The notes under the pieces are model-generated. The model saw only the letters and a list, made by a program, of their open reading frames with translations. It did not search any database and was not told the origin of the DNA. A program made the position numbers and the translations under genes. A stretch of DNA of 64,000 nt from Tropicimonas marinistellae (GTDB taxonomy: Bacteria > Pseudomonadota > Alphaproteobacteria > Rhodobacterales > Rhodobacteraceae), in contig NZ_LNCI01000005.1 in the NCBI RefSeq assembly GCF_001509585.1, positions 1 through 64,000 on the forward strand. Direction: 5' to 3'. Numbering within the stretch: the first letter of the stretch is position 1; every line of letters starts with the position of its first letter. Positions 1-7,920 of this stretch are shown here, one piece after another.

Positions 1-25
1 GTCCTAACCGATAGACGAACGGACC
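1..25 (-). tRNA. tRNA-Glu, 5' part only (cut by window edge)
   Basis: Read on the minus strand, bases 25 to 1 give a GGTCCGT acceptor strand, the TC spacer and a D-arm of the GTCTATCGGTTAGGAC type, which is the standard 5' end of bacterial tRNA-Glu. The anticodon and 3' half lie outside the window, so the isotype rests on the 5' sequence alone. A matching promoter lies just upstream. Confidence 0.75.
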
Positions 26-43
26 GTGTCGGCAGTGACGCGG

Positions 44-72
44 TATTTAGGAAACGTCGCCGAGGCGCGCAA
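44..72 (-). promoter_or_regulatory. Sigma-70-type promoter of the tRNA-Glu gene
   Basis: On the minus strand TTGCGC (67-72) and TAAATA (44-49) are separated by exactly 17 bases. Transcription would start about 10 bases before the mature tRNA 5' end at base 25. The tRNA therefore probably has its own promoter and does not depend on readthrough from recJ. Confidence 0.5.
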
Positions 73-129
73 GCGATTTCTCACACTGGTTCTCAGAAAG
101 TGCGTGGAGCGCGTCGCGCTGTTGACGGC

Positions 130-1872
130 TCACGCCTCTGCGGCATCCTCCAGCCGGAGTTGCGGGGCGCGGCGGCCGTTCCATTCGTTGATTTCCAGGC
201 GTCCGGCCAGGTGGAAACGTGCGCCGCCGTGTCCCTCCAACCGCGCGCCCAGCGGAGTATCGAAGGCGCCAAATGAAATGGCGTCCATCCGCGCGCCGAG
301 CCCGTCGCCGAAACTCACCTTGAGGTGGCTTTCACCAACCCGCCGGGCGTGGAGAATGGCCATGTCGGGCAGGGCGAAGCGTGGGGCAGGGGCCGCCGCG
401 CCGAAAGGACCCGCGGCCTCGATCCGTTCGATCAACTCGATGGTGACCGCTCCCGGCATCAGTAGCCCGTCGAGGTCGAGGTCCCTCGGGCCACCCGCGC
501 CTGCGCCTTGCCGTTCGAGGAGTTCCGCCAGCCGATCCATGGCCGGTTCCAAAAGGTCGGCCGCCACGGTCAGCCCGGCTGCCATCTTGTGTCCGCCGCC
601 CTTCAGAAGCAGCCCCTCCTGCGACACCCGGTGGATTGCGGCACCGAGATCCACACCGGTGACCGAGCGGCCCGAGCCCTTGCCTTCCTGATCCGCCAGG
701 CCAATGACAACCGAGGGGCGGTTGGTTGCCTCCTTCAATCTGGAGGCGACGATGCCGACGACGCCGGGGTGCCAGCCTTCGCCGGCGGCCCAGACCAGTG
801 GGCCGTCCAGCCCGCGCGCCTCGGCTTGTGCCATGGCCTCCTCGGTCACGCGCGCCTCGATATCGCGGCGCTCCCGGTTGAGCCCGTCAAGACGCTCGGC
901 CAGTGCTTGTGCCTCTGCCAGTTCGTCGGTTGCCAGCAGCCGAGCGCCGAGGTCGGCCTGACCGATGCGCCCGCCAGCGTTGATCCGTGGCCCCAGCAGG
1001 TAGCCCAGGTGATAGGCGCGCGGCGCTTCTTTCATGCCGGCGATATCGGCGAGTGCCCGGAGGCCCGGCCGCTCCCGCCGTGCCATCACCTTTAGCCCGC
1101 TGCGCACAAGCGCCCGGTTGACGCCGATCAGCGGAGCAACATCCGCGACGGTCGCCAATGCCACAAGGTCGAGCAGCGCCATCAGGTCCGGCCCCCGCAC
1201 GCCCGCCGCGCGCATGCGGCGGTTCACCTCAACCAGCAGCAGGAAGACGACACTGGCGGCACAGAGATGCGCCAGTGCACCGCTTTCGTCCTGGCGATTG
1301 GGATTTACCACGGCGAGCGCTGGCGGAAGAGTCTCGCCGCCTAGGTGGTGGTCGAGAACGACCACGTCGGCGCCGTCGGCGGCAGCCAGCGCGTCGTGAG
1401 AGAGCGTGCCGCAATCGACGCAGAGTATCAGGTCGTGATTGGCAGCAAGGTTCTTCATTGCCGCCGGGTTGGGGCCGTACCCCTCGTCAATCCGGTCCGG
1501 TACGTAGAGCGTCGCCGGCCGTCCAAGCTGGCGCAGCCACGTCAGCAGCAACGCGGCGGAACTGCCGCCGTCGACGTCGTAATCGGCGAATACGGCGATC
1601 CGTTCACGACGCTCCACGGCAGATTGCACGCGGGCAGCGGCCGGCTCCATGTCCTTCAAGCTGCGCGGGTCCGGCAGCATGTCACGCAGCTTGGGATCGA
1701 GGAAGGACTGCACATCCGCGTCGGCCACGCCTCTCCGGGCCAGCGTATGGCAAAGCGGCTCGGGCAGGCGGGTTGCCTGCGCGAGCGCCTCGGCGCGGCG
1801 TTCCTGTTCGAGGCTCGGTCCGACCCAGGTCCGGCCGGTGAGCGACTGCTCGACCCCGAGAAACGCCGCCAT
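130..1872 (-). CDS. recJ: Single-stranded-DNA-specific exonuclease RecJ
   Basis: 580 residues, the usual RecJ length. RecJ is a cytoplasmic 5'-3' exonuclease on single-stranded DNA that acts in recombinational repair and mismatch excision. The DHH-family motifs are visible: DYDVDG at about 97-102 and DHH at about 174-176, both metal-binding, with the DHHA1 motif GGGHKMAAG in the C-terminal half and an OB-like tail. It starts 8 bases after the stop of glpX on the same strand, so hom-glpX-recJ is probably one transcription unit, an order common in Rhodobacteraceae. The frame is intact. Confidence 0.96.
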   Translation of the reverse strand: MAAFLGVEQSLTGRTWVGPSLEQERRAEALAQATRLPEPLCHTLARRGVADADVQSFLDPKLRDMLPDPRSLKDMEPAAARVQSAVERRERIAVFADYDVDGGSSAALLLTWLRQLGRPATLYVPDRIDEGYGPNPAAMKNLAANHDLILCVDCGTLSHDALAAADGADVVVLDHHLGGETLPPALAVVNPNRQDESGALAHLCAASVVFLLLVEVNRRMRAAGVRGPDLMALLDLVALATVADVAPLIGVNRALVRSGLKVMARRERPGLRALADIAGMKEAPRAYHLGYLLGPRINAGGRIGQADLGARLLATDELAEAQALAERLDGLNRERRDIEARVTEEAMAQAEARGLDGPLVWAAGEGWHPGVVGIVASRLKEATNRPSVVIGLADQEGKGSGRSVTGVDLGAAIHRVSQEGLLLKGGGHKMAAGLTVAADLLEPAMDRLAELLERQGAGAGGPRDLDLDGLLMPGAVTIELIERIEAAGPFGAAAPAPRFALPDMAILHARRVGESHLKVSFGDGLGARMDAISFGAFDTPLGARLEGHGGARFHLAGRLEINEWNGRRAPQLRLEDAAEA

Positions 1873-1880
1873 GACCGGGA

Positions 1881-2843
1881 TTACACCGGGTTGGAATAGG
1901 TGATGTGGCGCACCGAACCGGTCTTCGAACGCATAAGCAGCGTTTCGGTCGTGAACCGGTGCGGCTCGCGCTTCACGCCTGGCAGCAGGTTGCCGTCGGT
2001 AACGCCCGTGGCGGCAAAGACTACATCGCGCGTGACCATCTCGTCGCGGCTGTAGATCTTGTCCAGGTCATCGATGCCGGCCTTGCGGGCGCGGGCGATT
2101 TCGTCCTCGTTGCGGAACAGCAGCTTGCCGTACATCTGGCCGCCCATGCACTTCAATGCGGAAGCCGCCAGAACACCCTCCGGCGCGCCGCCAGAGCCCA
2201 TATACATGTCGATGCCGGTTTTGTACGTGTCCGCGCAGTGCATGACACCGGCCACGTCGCCATCGGTAATCAGGCGGATCGCGGCACCGGTGGAGCGCAC
2301 CTCCCTGATCAGGTCATCGTGGCGGTCACGTTCCAGAATGCAGACGTTGATATCGTCGTTGTCGCATCCTTTCGCCTTGGCGAGGGCGCGAACGCGCTCC
2401 GCCGGTTCCATCTTGAGCGTGACCACATCCTGAGGGTAGCCGGGGCCGATCGCCAGCTTGTCCATGTAGACGTCGGGCGCGTGGAGCAACGAGCCGCGCG
2501 GCCCCATGGCAACCACTGTCAGGGCGTTGGGCATATCCTTGGCGGTGAGGGTCGTGCCTTCCAGGGGGTCAAGCGCAATGTCCACCTCCGGCCCTTGGCC
2601 TTCACCGACTTCCTCGCCGATATACAGCATCGGCGCCTCGTCCCGCTCTCCTTCGCCGATCACAACCACGCCCCGAATTTCCAGCTTGTTGAGCTGTTCG
2701 CGCATGGCGTTCACCGCGGCCTGGTCGGCGGCTTTCTCGTCGCCGTGGCCGATCAGGTGGGCCGAGGCCATCGCGGCGGCCTCGGAGACGCGGGCCAGTG
2801 CCAGCGAAAGCATGCGGTCATGGAACTCGGGCGGGTTATGCAT
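1881..2843 (-). CDS. glpX: Class II fructose-1,6-bisphosphatase
   Basis: 320 residues, typical of GlpX. It hydrolyses fructose-1,6-bisphosphate to fructose-6-phosphate in gluconeogenesis and, in autotrophs, the Calvin cycle. The metal-binding segments of the inositol-phosphatase-like fold are visible: VVIGEGERDEAPMLY near 60-74 and DIALDPLEGTT near 87-98. An AGGA sequence lies about 10 bases before the ATG. It sits between hom (123 bp upstream) and recJ (8 bp downstream) on the same strand. No sign of truncation. Confidence 0.96.
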   Translation of the reverse strand: MHNPPEFHDRMLSLALARVSEAAAMASAHLIGHGDEKAADQAAVNAMREQLNKLEIRGVVVIGEGERDEAPMLYIGEEVGEGQGPEVDIALDPLEGTTLTAKDMPNALTVVAMGPRGSLLHAPDVYMDKLAIGPGYPQDVVTLKMEPAERVRALAKAKGCDNDDINVCILERDRHDDLIREVRSTGAAIRLITDGDVAGVMHCADTYKTGIDMYMGSGGAPEGVLAASALKCMGGQMYGKLLFRNEDEIARARKAGIDDLDKIYSRDEMVTRDVVFAATGVTDGNLLPGVKREPHRFTTETLLMRSKTGSVRHITYSNPV

Positions 2844-2966
2844 ATTCAGCAGTCCTGTCTGGTAGAATGAGACGTGTTCGCACTCGGGGTAGCGGTGCAG
2901 GGAGGTGCCGCCAAGCGCCGTTAGCGCTATAGCGTCAAACGGCCTCGCTTTTGAGCTGCCACTGCA

Positions 2967-4253
2967 TCAAACGTCCTCGATACGTATCGCAACCGCCTCG
3001 CCTTGAACCACGCCGGTGCCGGGCAGGTACCGCAAAGCGCTGTCGAGCGCGTCGCGCGCGGTCTTGTGCGTGACGATGACGACCGGGGCGGTGGTGTCGT
3101 CGTGGCGGGTCTGGCGCATGCGGTCGATACTGATGCCCGCGTCGCCCAGCACGGTTGCCACCTTCGCCATTGCGCCGGGTTTGTCGATAAGCCGCATCCG
3201 GAGGTAATAAGGTGCCGGAGCGGATGCGCGGGCCGGGCGAGCGATTTCGAGCCCGTGCGCCGGTTGCCCAAATGTCGTGAGCCTTGTGCCGCGCGCGATC
3301 TCTATCACGTCGCTCATCACCGCGCTGGCGGTCGGACCTTCGCCGGCACCCGCGCCACGGAGCACGATCTGCCCGACCGCGTCGCCTTCCAGCACAACCA
3401 TGTTGGTGCCGCCTTGCAGTTGCCCAAGCGGGCTGTCGGCGGGCACCAGGCAAGGCGACATGCGTTGTTCCAGCCCGCGGCCGGTCATCTGCGCCACGCC
3501 GAGTAGCTTGATGCGGAACCCCATATTGGCGGCCGTACGGATGTCCTCAATGGAGATCTGCTGAATGCCTTCCAGTTCAACGGCGTCGAAATTCACCTGC
3601 GTGCCATAGGCAATCGCGGCCAGCAACGCGAGCTTGTGCCCCGCATCGATGCCGCCGACGTCGAGGTTCGGGTCGGCTTCCAGGTAACCCAGTTGTCGCG
3701 CCTCCTCGAAGACGTCCTCGTAGGGCAGGCCCGCTTCTTCCATCCGGGTCAGGATATAGTTGCAGGTGCCGTTCATGACCCCCATGACACGCGTCACCTC
3801 GTTGCCGGCGAGCCCTTCGGTCAGCGCCTTGACCACCGGAATGCCCCCAGCGACGGCCGCTTCGAAACGGATCACGTGACCGGCTGTCTCGGCGCGTTCG
3901 GCAAGGTCCTGTCCGTGGATCGCCAGCATCGCCTTGTTGGCTGTCACCACGTCCTTGCCCGCCGCAAGCGCGGCTTCCGTCGCCGCCTTGGCGGGACCGT
4001 CGGCACCGCCCATCAGTTCCACAAAGACATCGACGTCCTCGCGGGTCGCCAGCGCGACCGGATCATCCTCCCATCCATAGCCGCCGAGCGAAACGCCGCG
4101 ATCCTTGTTTCGCGAGCGTGCGGAAACGGCGACAATCTGGATTGGTCGGCCGGCACGGGCGGCAAGAAGGTTCGCCTTTTGCCGGACGATCTTCACCACG
4201 CCTGTGCCGACGGTGCCCAGCCCTGCAATGCCGATGCGAAGGGGTTGGGTCAT
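2967..4253 (-). CDS. hom: Homoserine dehydrogenase
   Basis: 428 residues. It reduces aspartate semialdehyde to homoserine in the threonine/methionine branch. The N-terminal Rossmann motif is GLGTVGTGV, the catalytic region follows (for example ANKAMLA and the GTCNYILTRM substrate loop), and a C-terminal ACT domain begins around YYLRMRLIDKPGAM, which suggests feedback control by threonine. The ATG at 4253 was chosen because GGAGA lies 8 bases upstream; a longer TTG-initiated form would lack a ribosome site. It heads the probable hom-glpX-recJ unit. Confidence 0.95.
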   Translation of the reverse strand: MTQPLRIGIAGLGTVGTGVVKIVRQKANLLAARAGRPIQIVAVSARSRNKDRGVSLGGYGWEDDPVALATREDVDVFVELMGGADGPAKAATEAALAAGKDVVTANKAMLAIHGQDLAERAETAGHVIRFEAAVAGGIPVVKALTEGLAGNEVTRVMGVMNGTCNYILTRMEEAGLPYEDVFEEARQLGYLEADPNLDVGGIDAGHKLALLAAIAYGTQVNFDAVELEGIQQISIEDIRTAANMGFRIKLLGVAQMTGRGLEQRMSPCLVPADSPLGQLQGGTNMVVLEGDAVGQIVLRGAGAGEGPTASAVMSDVIEIARGTRLTTFGQPAHGLEIARPARASAPAPYYLRMRLIDKPGAMAKVATVLGDAGISIDRMRQTRHDDTTAPVVIVTHKTARDALDSALRYLPGTGVVQGEAVAIRIEDV

Positions 4254-4327
4254 GTGCGCGTCTCCGGTTCTAGGGTTTGGCAACTACAGAGGCCGCTCCG
4301 CAGGCGGCCCGGCGTGACTTAGCGCGA

Positions 4328-4660
4328 TCAGGTGTCAGGCGCAACGATGGCCGCGGCCTGCCTCAGCCGGGCATGGGCAGCGTCGATATCGGCGCGATCT
4401 GCGTCCCCGATCACCGGTTCGGACAAGCCCGCCGTGCGGTCCTGCAAGGCTGCCGCGCGCGATTGAAGCGCCGCCTGATCCATCTCGTCCAACGATCCAT
4501 CGCCAGCGGCCGCCAGAAGCGGGCGGTTATCCGATAATTCCGGCTGCGGGGCTGACAGCGCTTCCTCCGACAACGCGGCGTCGAGTTCGGGAAATTGTGC
4601 GCAGCCGCCAAGCAGAACTACGGTCATCAGCGGTACGGCAGGGCGCAAGAACAGGAGCAT
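4328..4660 (-). CDS. Small predicted lipoprotein
   Basis: 110 residues, not recognised as a named family. The start at 4660 is set by a strong GGAGG just upstream. The N-terminus is a lipoprotein signal: a hydrophobic stretch ending in the lipobox LLGGC, so the mature protein would be lipidated at that cysteine. The remainder is rich in Ala, Asp, Glu and Gln and is probably helical, with no catalytic motif visible. It is transcribed away from the TetR gene and follows hom by about 75 bp. The function is unknown. Confidence 0.7.
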   Translation of the reverse strand: MLLFLRPAVPLMTVVLLGGCAQFPELDAALSEEALSAPQPELSDNRPLLAAAGDGSLDEMDQAALQSRAAALQDRTAGLSEPVIGDADRADIDAAHARLRQAAAIVAPDT

Positions 4661-4736
4661 CGGGCCTCCGGAGCAGGGTCGGCGCACCCTATCTGTCGCG
4701 GCGGCGCAAGGGCAAGCGGTGCGCATACCCTTGAAT

Positions 4737-4750
4737 TGAACACCCGTTCA
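4737..4750 (+). promoter_or_regulatory. Palindromic operator candidate for the adjacent TetR gene
   Basis: TGAAC (4737-4741) and GTTCA (4746-4750) form a perfect inverted repeat around ACCC, ending 4 bases before the first ATG of the TetR-type gene. Position and form fit an autoregulatory site. It also lies between that gene and the divergent lipoprotein gene. Confidence 0.45.
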
Positions 4751-4754
4751 GTAG

Positions 4755-5447
4755 ATGGTTGCCACAATGGCACGCAAGACAGGATCACACGCCGAAATAA
4801 CCGGGCCGCGCATTCGCGCAGCGGCCCTCCGGCTGTTCGCCCGCCACGGATATGCCGCCGTCTCCATGCGGCAGATCGCTGGCGAGGTTGGAGTGCAGGC
4901 TGGCGCGCTCTATACCTACACGCCCGACAAACAGGCGTTGCTCTTCGATCTCATGCGCGCGCACATGGAGCATCTTCTGGAGACCTGGGCTGCCGAACGG
5001 GTTAGCGACGGTGCGACCGATGCGACCGATCCGGTCGCGCGGCTTGAGCGGTTCACCCGATTCCACATCCGGTACCATCTCGATCGGCCGGACGAGGTGT
5101 TCGTTTCCTACATGGAACTGCGCAATCTGGAGCAAGACAATTTCCGTGCGATCGAAACCCTGAGGCGCCAATACGAGAACGAACTGGACGACATCCTTGC
5201 CGCCGGTCGGACCGAGGGGGTTTTCGAATTGCCCAACACCAAAGTCGCCACACGCGGGTTGATTGCCATGTTGACGGGTGTCAGCACGTGGTTCCGGGAT
5301 GGCGGGACCCTGAGCCGGGGCGACGTCGAAGATATATACTGGGACATGCTGCGCCGATCCGTCGGCGTCCAATGCGACGACGCGACCGCGCCCGGTTCGA
5401 CCGGACGCGGTGCCGTTTGTACGTCGCCTAGTGCTGCGCGCGGATAA
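4755..5447 (+). CDS. TetR/AcrR family transcriptional regulator
   Basis: 230 residues. The N-terminal TetR helix-turn-helix is clear at about 20-65 (AALRLFARHGYAAVSMRQIA, then GVQAGALYTYTPDKQALL). The C-terminal half is an all-helical ligand domain with no close match that I can name. There is no strong ribosome site before 4755; the ATG at 4767 (MARKTGS) is an equally plausible start. A TGAAC/GTTCA palindrome sits directly upstream and may be its own operator. Its 3' end overlaps the 3' end of the convergent pirin gene by 20 bp. The effector is unknown. Confidence 0.88.
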   Translation: MVATMARKTGSHAEITGPRIRAAALRLFARHGYAAVSMRQIAGEVGVQAGALYTYTPDKQALLFDLMRAHMEHLLETWAAERVSDGATDATDPVARLERFTRFHIRYHLDRPDEVFVSYMELRNLEQDNFRAIETLRRQYENELDDILAAGRTEGVFELPNTKVATRGLIAMLTGVSTWFRDGGTLSRGDVEDIYWDMLRRSVGVQCDDATAPGSTGRGAVCTSPSAARG

Positions 5448-6339
5448 AGGTACCGTTGCGGAGTTCGCGGAATGCCGTTTCAAGCTCGGCACGCGTGTTC
5501 ATCACGATCGGTCCGTGCCACGCGACTGGCTCCTGGATCGGCGCGCCGGAAATCAGCAGGAAGCGGACGCCCTCCGGGCCGGCTTGAACCGTGACTTCGT
5601 CGCCGTTGCCGAAACGCACAAGCGTGCGATTGCCGGACATGTCGCGGATGTTGACCTCCTGGCCGGCGACCTCTTTTTCAAGAAGCACGCCAGTGGGCTG
5701 CGAGGCATCGGCAAAAGCACCTGCGCCCTCGAAGATGTAGGCGAAGGCCCGGCGGTAGGTATCTACCGGGAAGGTCTTTTTCACACCTGCCGGTACGGAG
5801 ATGTCGAGGAATTGTGGGTCCGCGGCGATCCCGTCCACCGGTCCGGTTTTCCCCCAGAAGGAGCCCACGACGATCCGCACACGGGTGCCGTCGTCATCGA
5901 CGATTTCCGGGATTTCACCGCCCTGCACGTCCTGGTATCGCGGTGCCGTCATCTTCAGCGATGAGGGCAGATTGGCCCAGAGCTGGAAGCCATGCATCTG
6001 ACCAGATGCGTTTCCCTCGGGCATTTCCTGGTGCAGGATGCCGGAGCCGGCGGTCATCCACTGCACGTCGCCGGCGCCAAGTCGACCGGTGTTGCCGAGA
6101 CTGTCGGAATGCTCGACAGTGCCACTCAGCACGTAGGTGACGGTCTCGATGCCGCGGTGTGGGTGCCACGGGAATCCTGCCGAATAGTCTTCTGGTCGCT
6201 CGTTGCGGAAATCGTCGAGCAAAAGGAATGGGTCGGTCTCGTTGGCATCGCCGAAACCGAACACGCGGTTCAGGTGGACGCCGGCGCCCTCGATGGTGGG
6301 GACGGCCCGGCTCGTATGATCAACGGGTCTGATGGACAT
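5428..6339 (-). CDS. Pirin family protein
   Basis: 303 residues of the bicupin pirin family, some members of which are quercetinase-like dioxygenases or redox-linked regulators. The N-terminal cupin carries the metal-binding histidines in PWHPHRGIETVTYVLSG and in GSGILHQEMPEG. The start at 6339 (MSIRPVDHT) has AAGGA about 8 bases upstream; an upstream in-frame extension lacks a ribosome site. An inverted repeat in the 5' region (6388-6436) may be a regulatory site. The physiological substrate cannot be read from the sequence. Confidence 0.9.
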   Translation of the reverse strand: MSIRPVDHTSRAVPTIEGAGVHLNRVFGFGDANETDPFLLLDDFRNERPEDYSAGFPWHPHRGIETVTYVLSGTVEHSDSLGNTGRLGAGDVQWMTAGSGILHQEMPEGNASGQMHGFQLWANLPSSLKMTAPRYQDVQGGEIPEIVDDDGTRVRIVVGSFWGKTGPVDGIAADPQFLDISVPAGVKKTFPVDTYRRAFAYIFEGAGAFADASQPTGVLLEKEVAGQEVNIRDMSGNRTLVRFGNGDEVTVQAGPEGVRFLLISGAPIQEPVAWHGPIVMNTRAELETAFRELRNGTFIRAQH

Positions 6340-6387
6340 GAGTGCGGTTCCTTTCGCAATGAAAGGTAGGGCGCAGGCATGGCTTCG

Positions 6388-6436
6388 GCAATATGCACAT
6401 GTGAGCACCCATACAGCGCCCATTGTGCACTATTGC
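6388..6436 (-). promoter_or_regulatory. Interrupted inverted repeat upstream of the pirin gene
   Basis: GCAATATGCACA (6388-6399) and TGTGCACTATTGC (6424-6436) are inverted copies differing by one inserted base, separated by 24 bases. They lie about 50-100 bases before the pirin start, which would suit a dimeric regulator such as a LysR-type protein. No binding protein is identified. Confidence 0.35.
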
Positions 6437-6446
6437 AATCTAGGGA

Positions 6447-7052
6447 TTAGTTGTTGTTGTTGCAGTCCTGGAAGGTGTCGTCGCCGTTGTCCCACTTGAG
6501 CTGGCCCGGACGCGGCCGGGTAAAGACGACATTTTCGAGCTTTTGCGACCCAAGGCCCACATTGAAGGCCGGATTGTAGATCATGAAGGTCTCGGTCATG
6601 ATCAATTGGTCGGCGTTGTCGAAAATCGGCACGATGGAGTTCTTGCCCTGAACATCTGCATCGGTGAGTTCCACGCGACCGGTTGTGGCCTCCGACCAGC
6701 AAACCGCCAGTTGTCGGGAGTCGTCGGCGTTGCAGTTTGCCGTGCACTCAATCACCGACACGCGGAGTTGGGTCGGGTGGTTCCCCTTGGTCAGGTAGTC
6801 GTAGACCTCGTCCAGCCCATCGAAGTAATCCCGGTCGACCCCGTTGCTTTCGCGGCTGAGCATGTCGGAGATCGTGTAGGTGGCATTCAGGTTGAGGTTC
6901 TGCATCCGGAACGCGTCGAACCAGACGAACGAGCCCACGTATATGTAGCAAAGCGCCGGCAGAATGATCGCGGTTTCGACGGACATCGCGCCATCGTCAC
7001 GCACCAGGAAGCGGCGCAGGGTCTCGATTGGGCGGGGCAGGGTGGACAGCAT
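6447..7052 (-). CDS. TadE-like pseudopilin domain protein
   Basis: 201 residues. The N-terminus has the layout of TadE/TadG pseudopilins: a short basic leader, the charged segment RDDGAMSVETAIILPAL containing the conserved E-T/A processing region, and one transmembrane segment at about 24-45. The rest would be exposed outside the membrane and contains several cysteines. It ends in four consecutive asparagines. It lies 16 bp downstream of a second TadE-like gene on the same strand and probably shares its transcript. Proteins of this kind act in tight-adherence (Flp) pilus assembly, but no Flp, TadA or secretin gene is in the window. Confidence 0.8.
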   Translation of the reverse strand: MLSTLPRPIETLRRFLVRDDGAMSVETAIILPALCYIYVGSFVWFDAFRMQNLNLNATYTISDMLSRESNGVDRDYFDGLDEVYDYLTKGNHPTQLRVSVIECTANCNADDSRQLAVCWSEATTGRVELTDADVQGKNSIVPIFDNADQLIMTETFMIYNPAFNVGLGSQKLENVVFTRPRPGQLKWDNGDDTFQDCNNNN

Positions 7053-7068
7053 GGTTTCGTCTCCCTCC

Positions 7069-7653
7069 TCAACTCGGCTCGTTGACGAAAGCGGTCATGG
7101 AGACCAGCGCGTAGTACTCGTTGTCGACGTATTGCAGCTTGGCGCCCAGTCCGCTCAGGGGGAAGATCGGCTTCTGCTTCGAGCAGACCCGAACCATCAT
7201 GAGGTCGTTCTTGAGCCCCGAGTTAAAGCTCGCGGGGGGGCTGACCTCGGCATTCTTGTCCGCACAGGTCACCGCAGTCGACAGCGGCTCCCAGGTAACA
7301 GTCGAAACCTTGTTCAATTCGATGAACAGGTTGCTCTCGCAGTCGGGCAGAATACCGGCCGCGTCGCAGATCACGGTTTTCATTTGGTCATGAACTGCCA
7401 GCTGTGCCAGCTTCGCCTCGTCGGAATCTCCAGTGGGGATGTCCCATTGCCCGAGACGCAGGCTGCGCACGGTCAGGTCGACCGCACGGTCGAGCATCAC
7501 CTGCCGCACCATGAGTAGACCGACCTCGAAGGCCGACATGAACAGCACCATGAAGATCGGAAAGAGGATCACGAACTCAATCGTCACGTTTCCGTCTTCC
7601 CGCGCGAAGCGCGGGCGCAGGCTGGAAAACCAGGATGTGTCGGTCCGCTTCAT
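7069..7653 (-). CDS. TadE-like pseudopilin domain protein
   Basis: 194 residues. The segment REDGNVTIEFVILFPIFMVL at about 17-37 is the TadE-type junction of charged leader and transmembrane helix, followed by a helix reaching GLLMVRQVMLDRAVD, which is conserved in this family. The extracellular remainder has paired cysteines (VICDAAGILPDCES, VTCADK, VRVCSK). It is transcribed in the same direction as its neighbours: 267 bp separate it from the upstream VWA gene and 16 bp from the downstream TadE-like gene. A role in pilus or surface assembly is inferred from family membership only. Confidence 0.82.
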   Translation of the reverse strand: MKRTDTSWFSSLRPRFAREDGNVTIEFVILFPIFMVLFMSAFEVGLLMVRQVMLDRAVDLTVRSLRLGQWDIPTGDSDEAKLAQLAVHDQMKTVICDAAGILPDCESNLFIELNKVSTVTWEPLSTAVTCADKNAEVSPPASFNSGLKNDLMMVRVCSKQKPIFPLSGLGAKLQYVDNEYYALVSMTAFVNEPS

Positions 7654-7920
7654 ACTACCGGCCTAACAGGTCACTCGATCGGTGATGCCGGATGGCACCC
7701 CCGGAAGACCTGGCGGAATGGGTCCGGATCGCGGTCTGGACGGTGCAAAATGCACAAAAAATCTGTCCATGCGCCCAAATCCCGGGCCCGGATCCCGGTC
7801 TGTTCCGGGGGTCTTCAAATTAGAGGAAATATTACGGGTGTGGCGGAAATTGGGCGACAGCCGCGCGGAACTGCGAATTTTGCACAGTATCGCGACAAAT
7901 CCTGTCGCCCGTTTTCTCGC

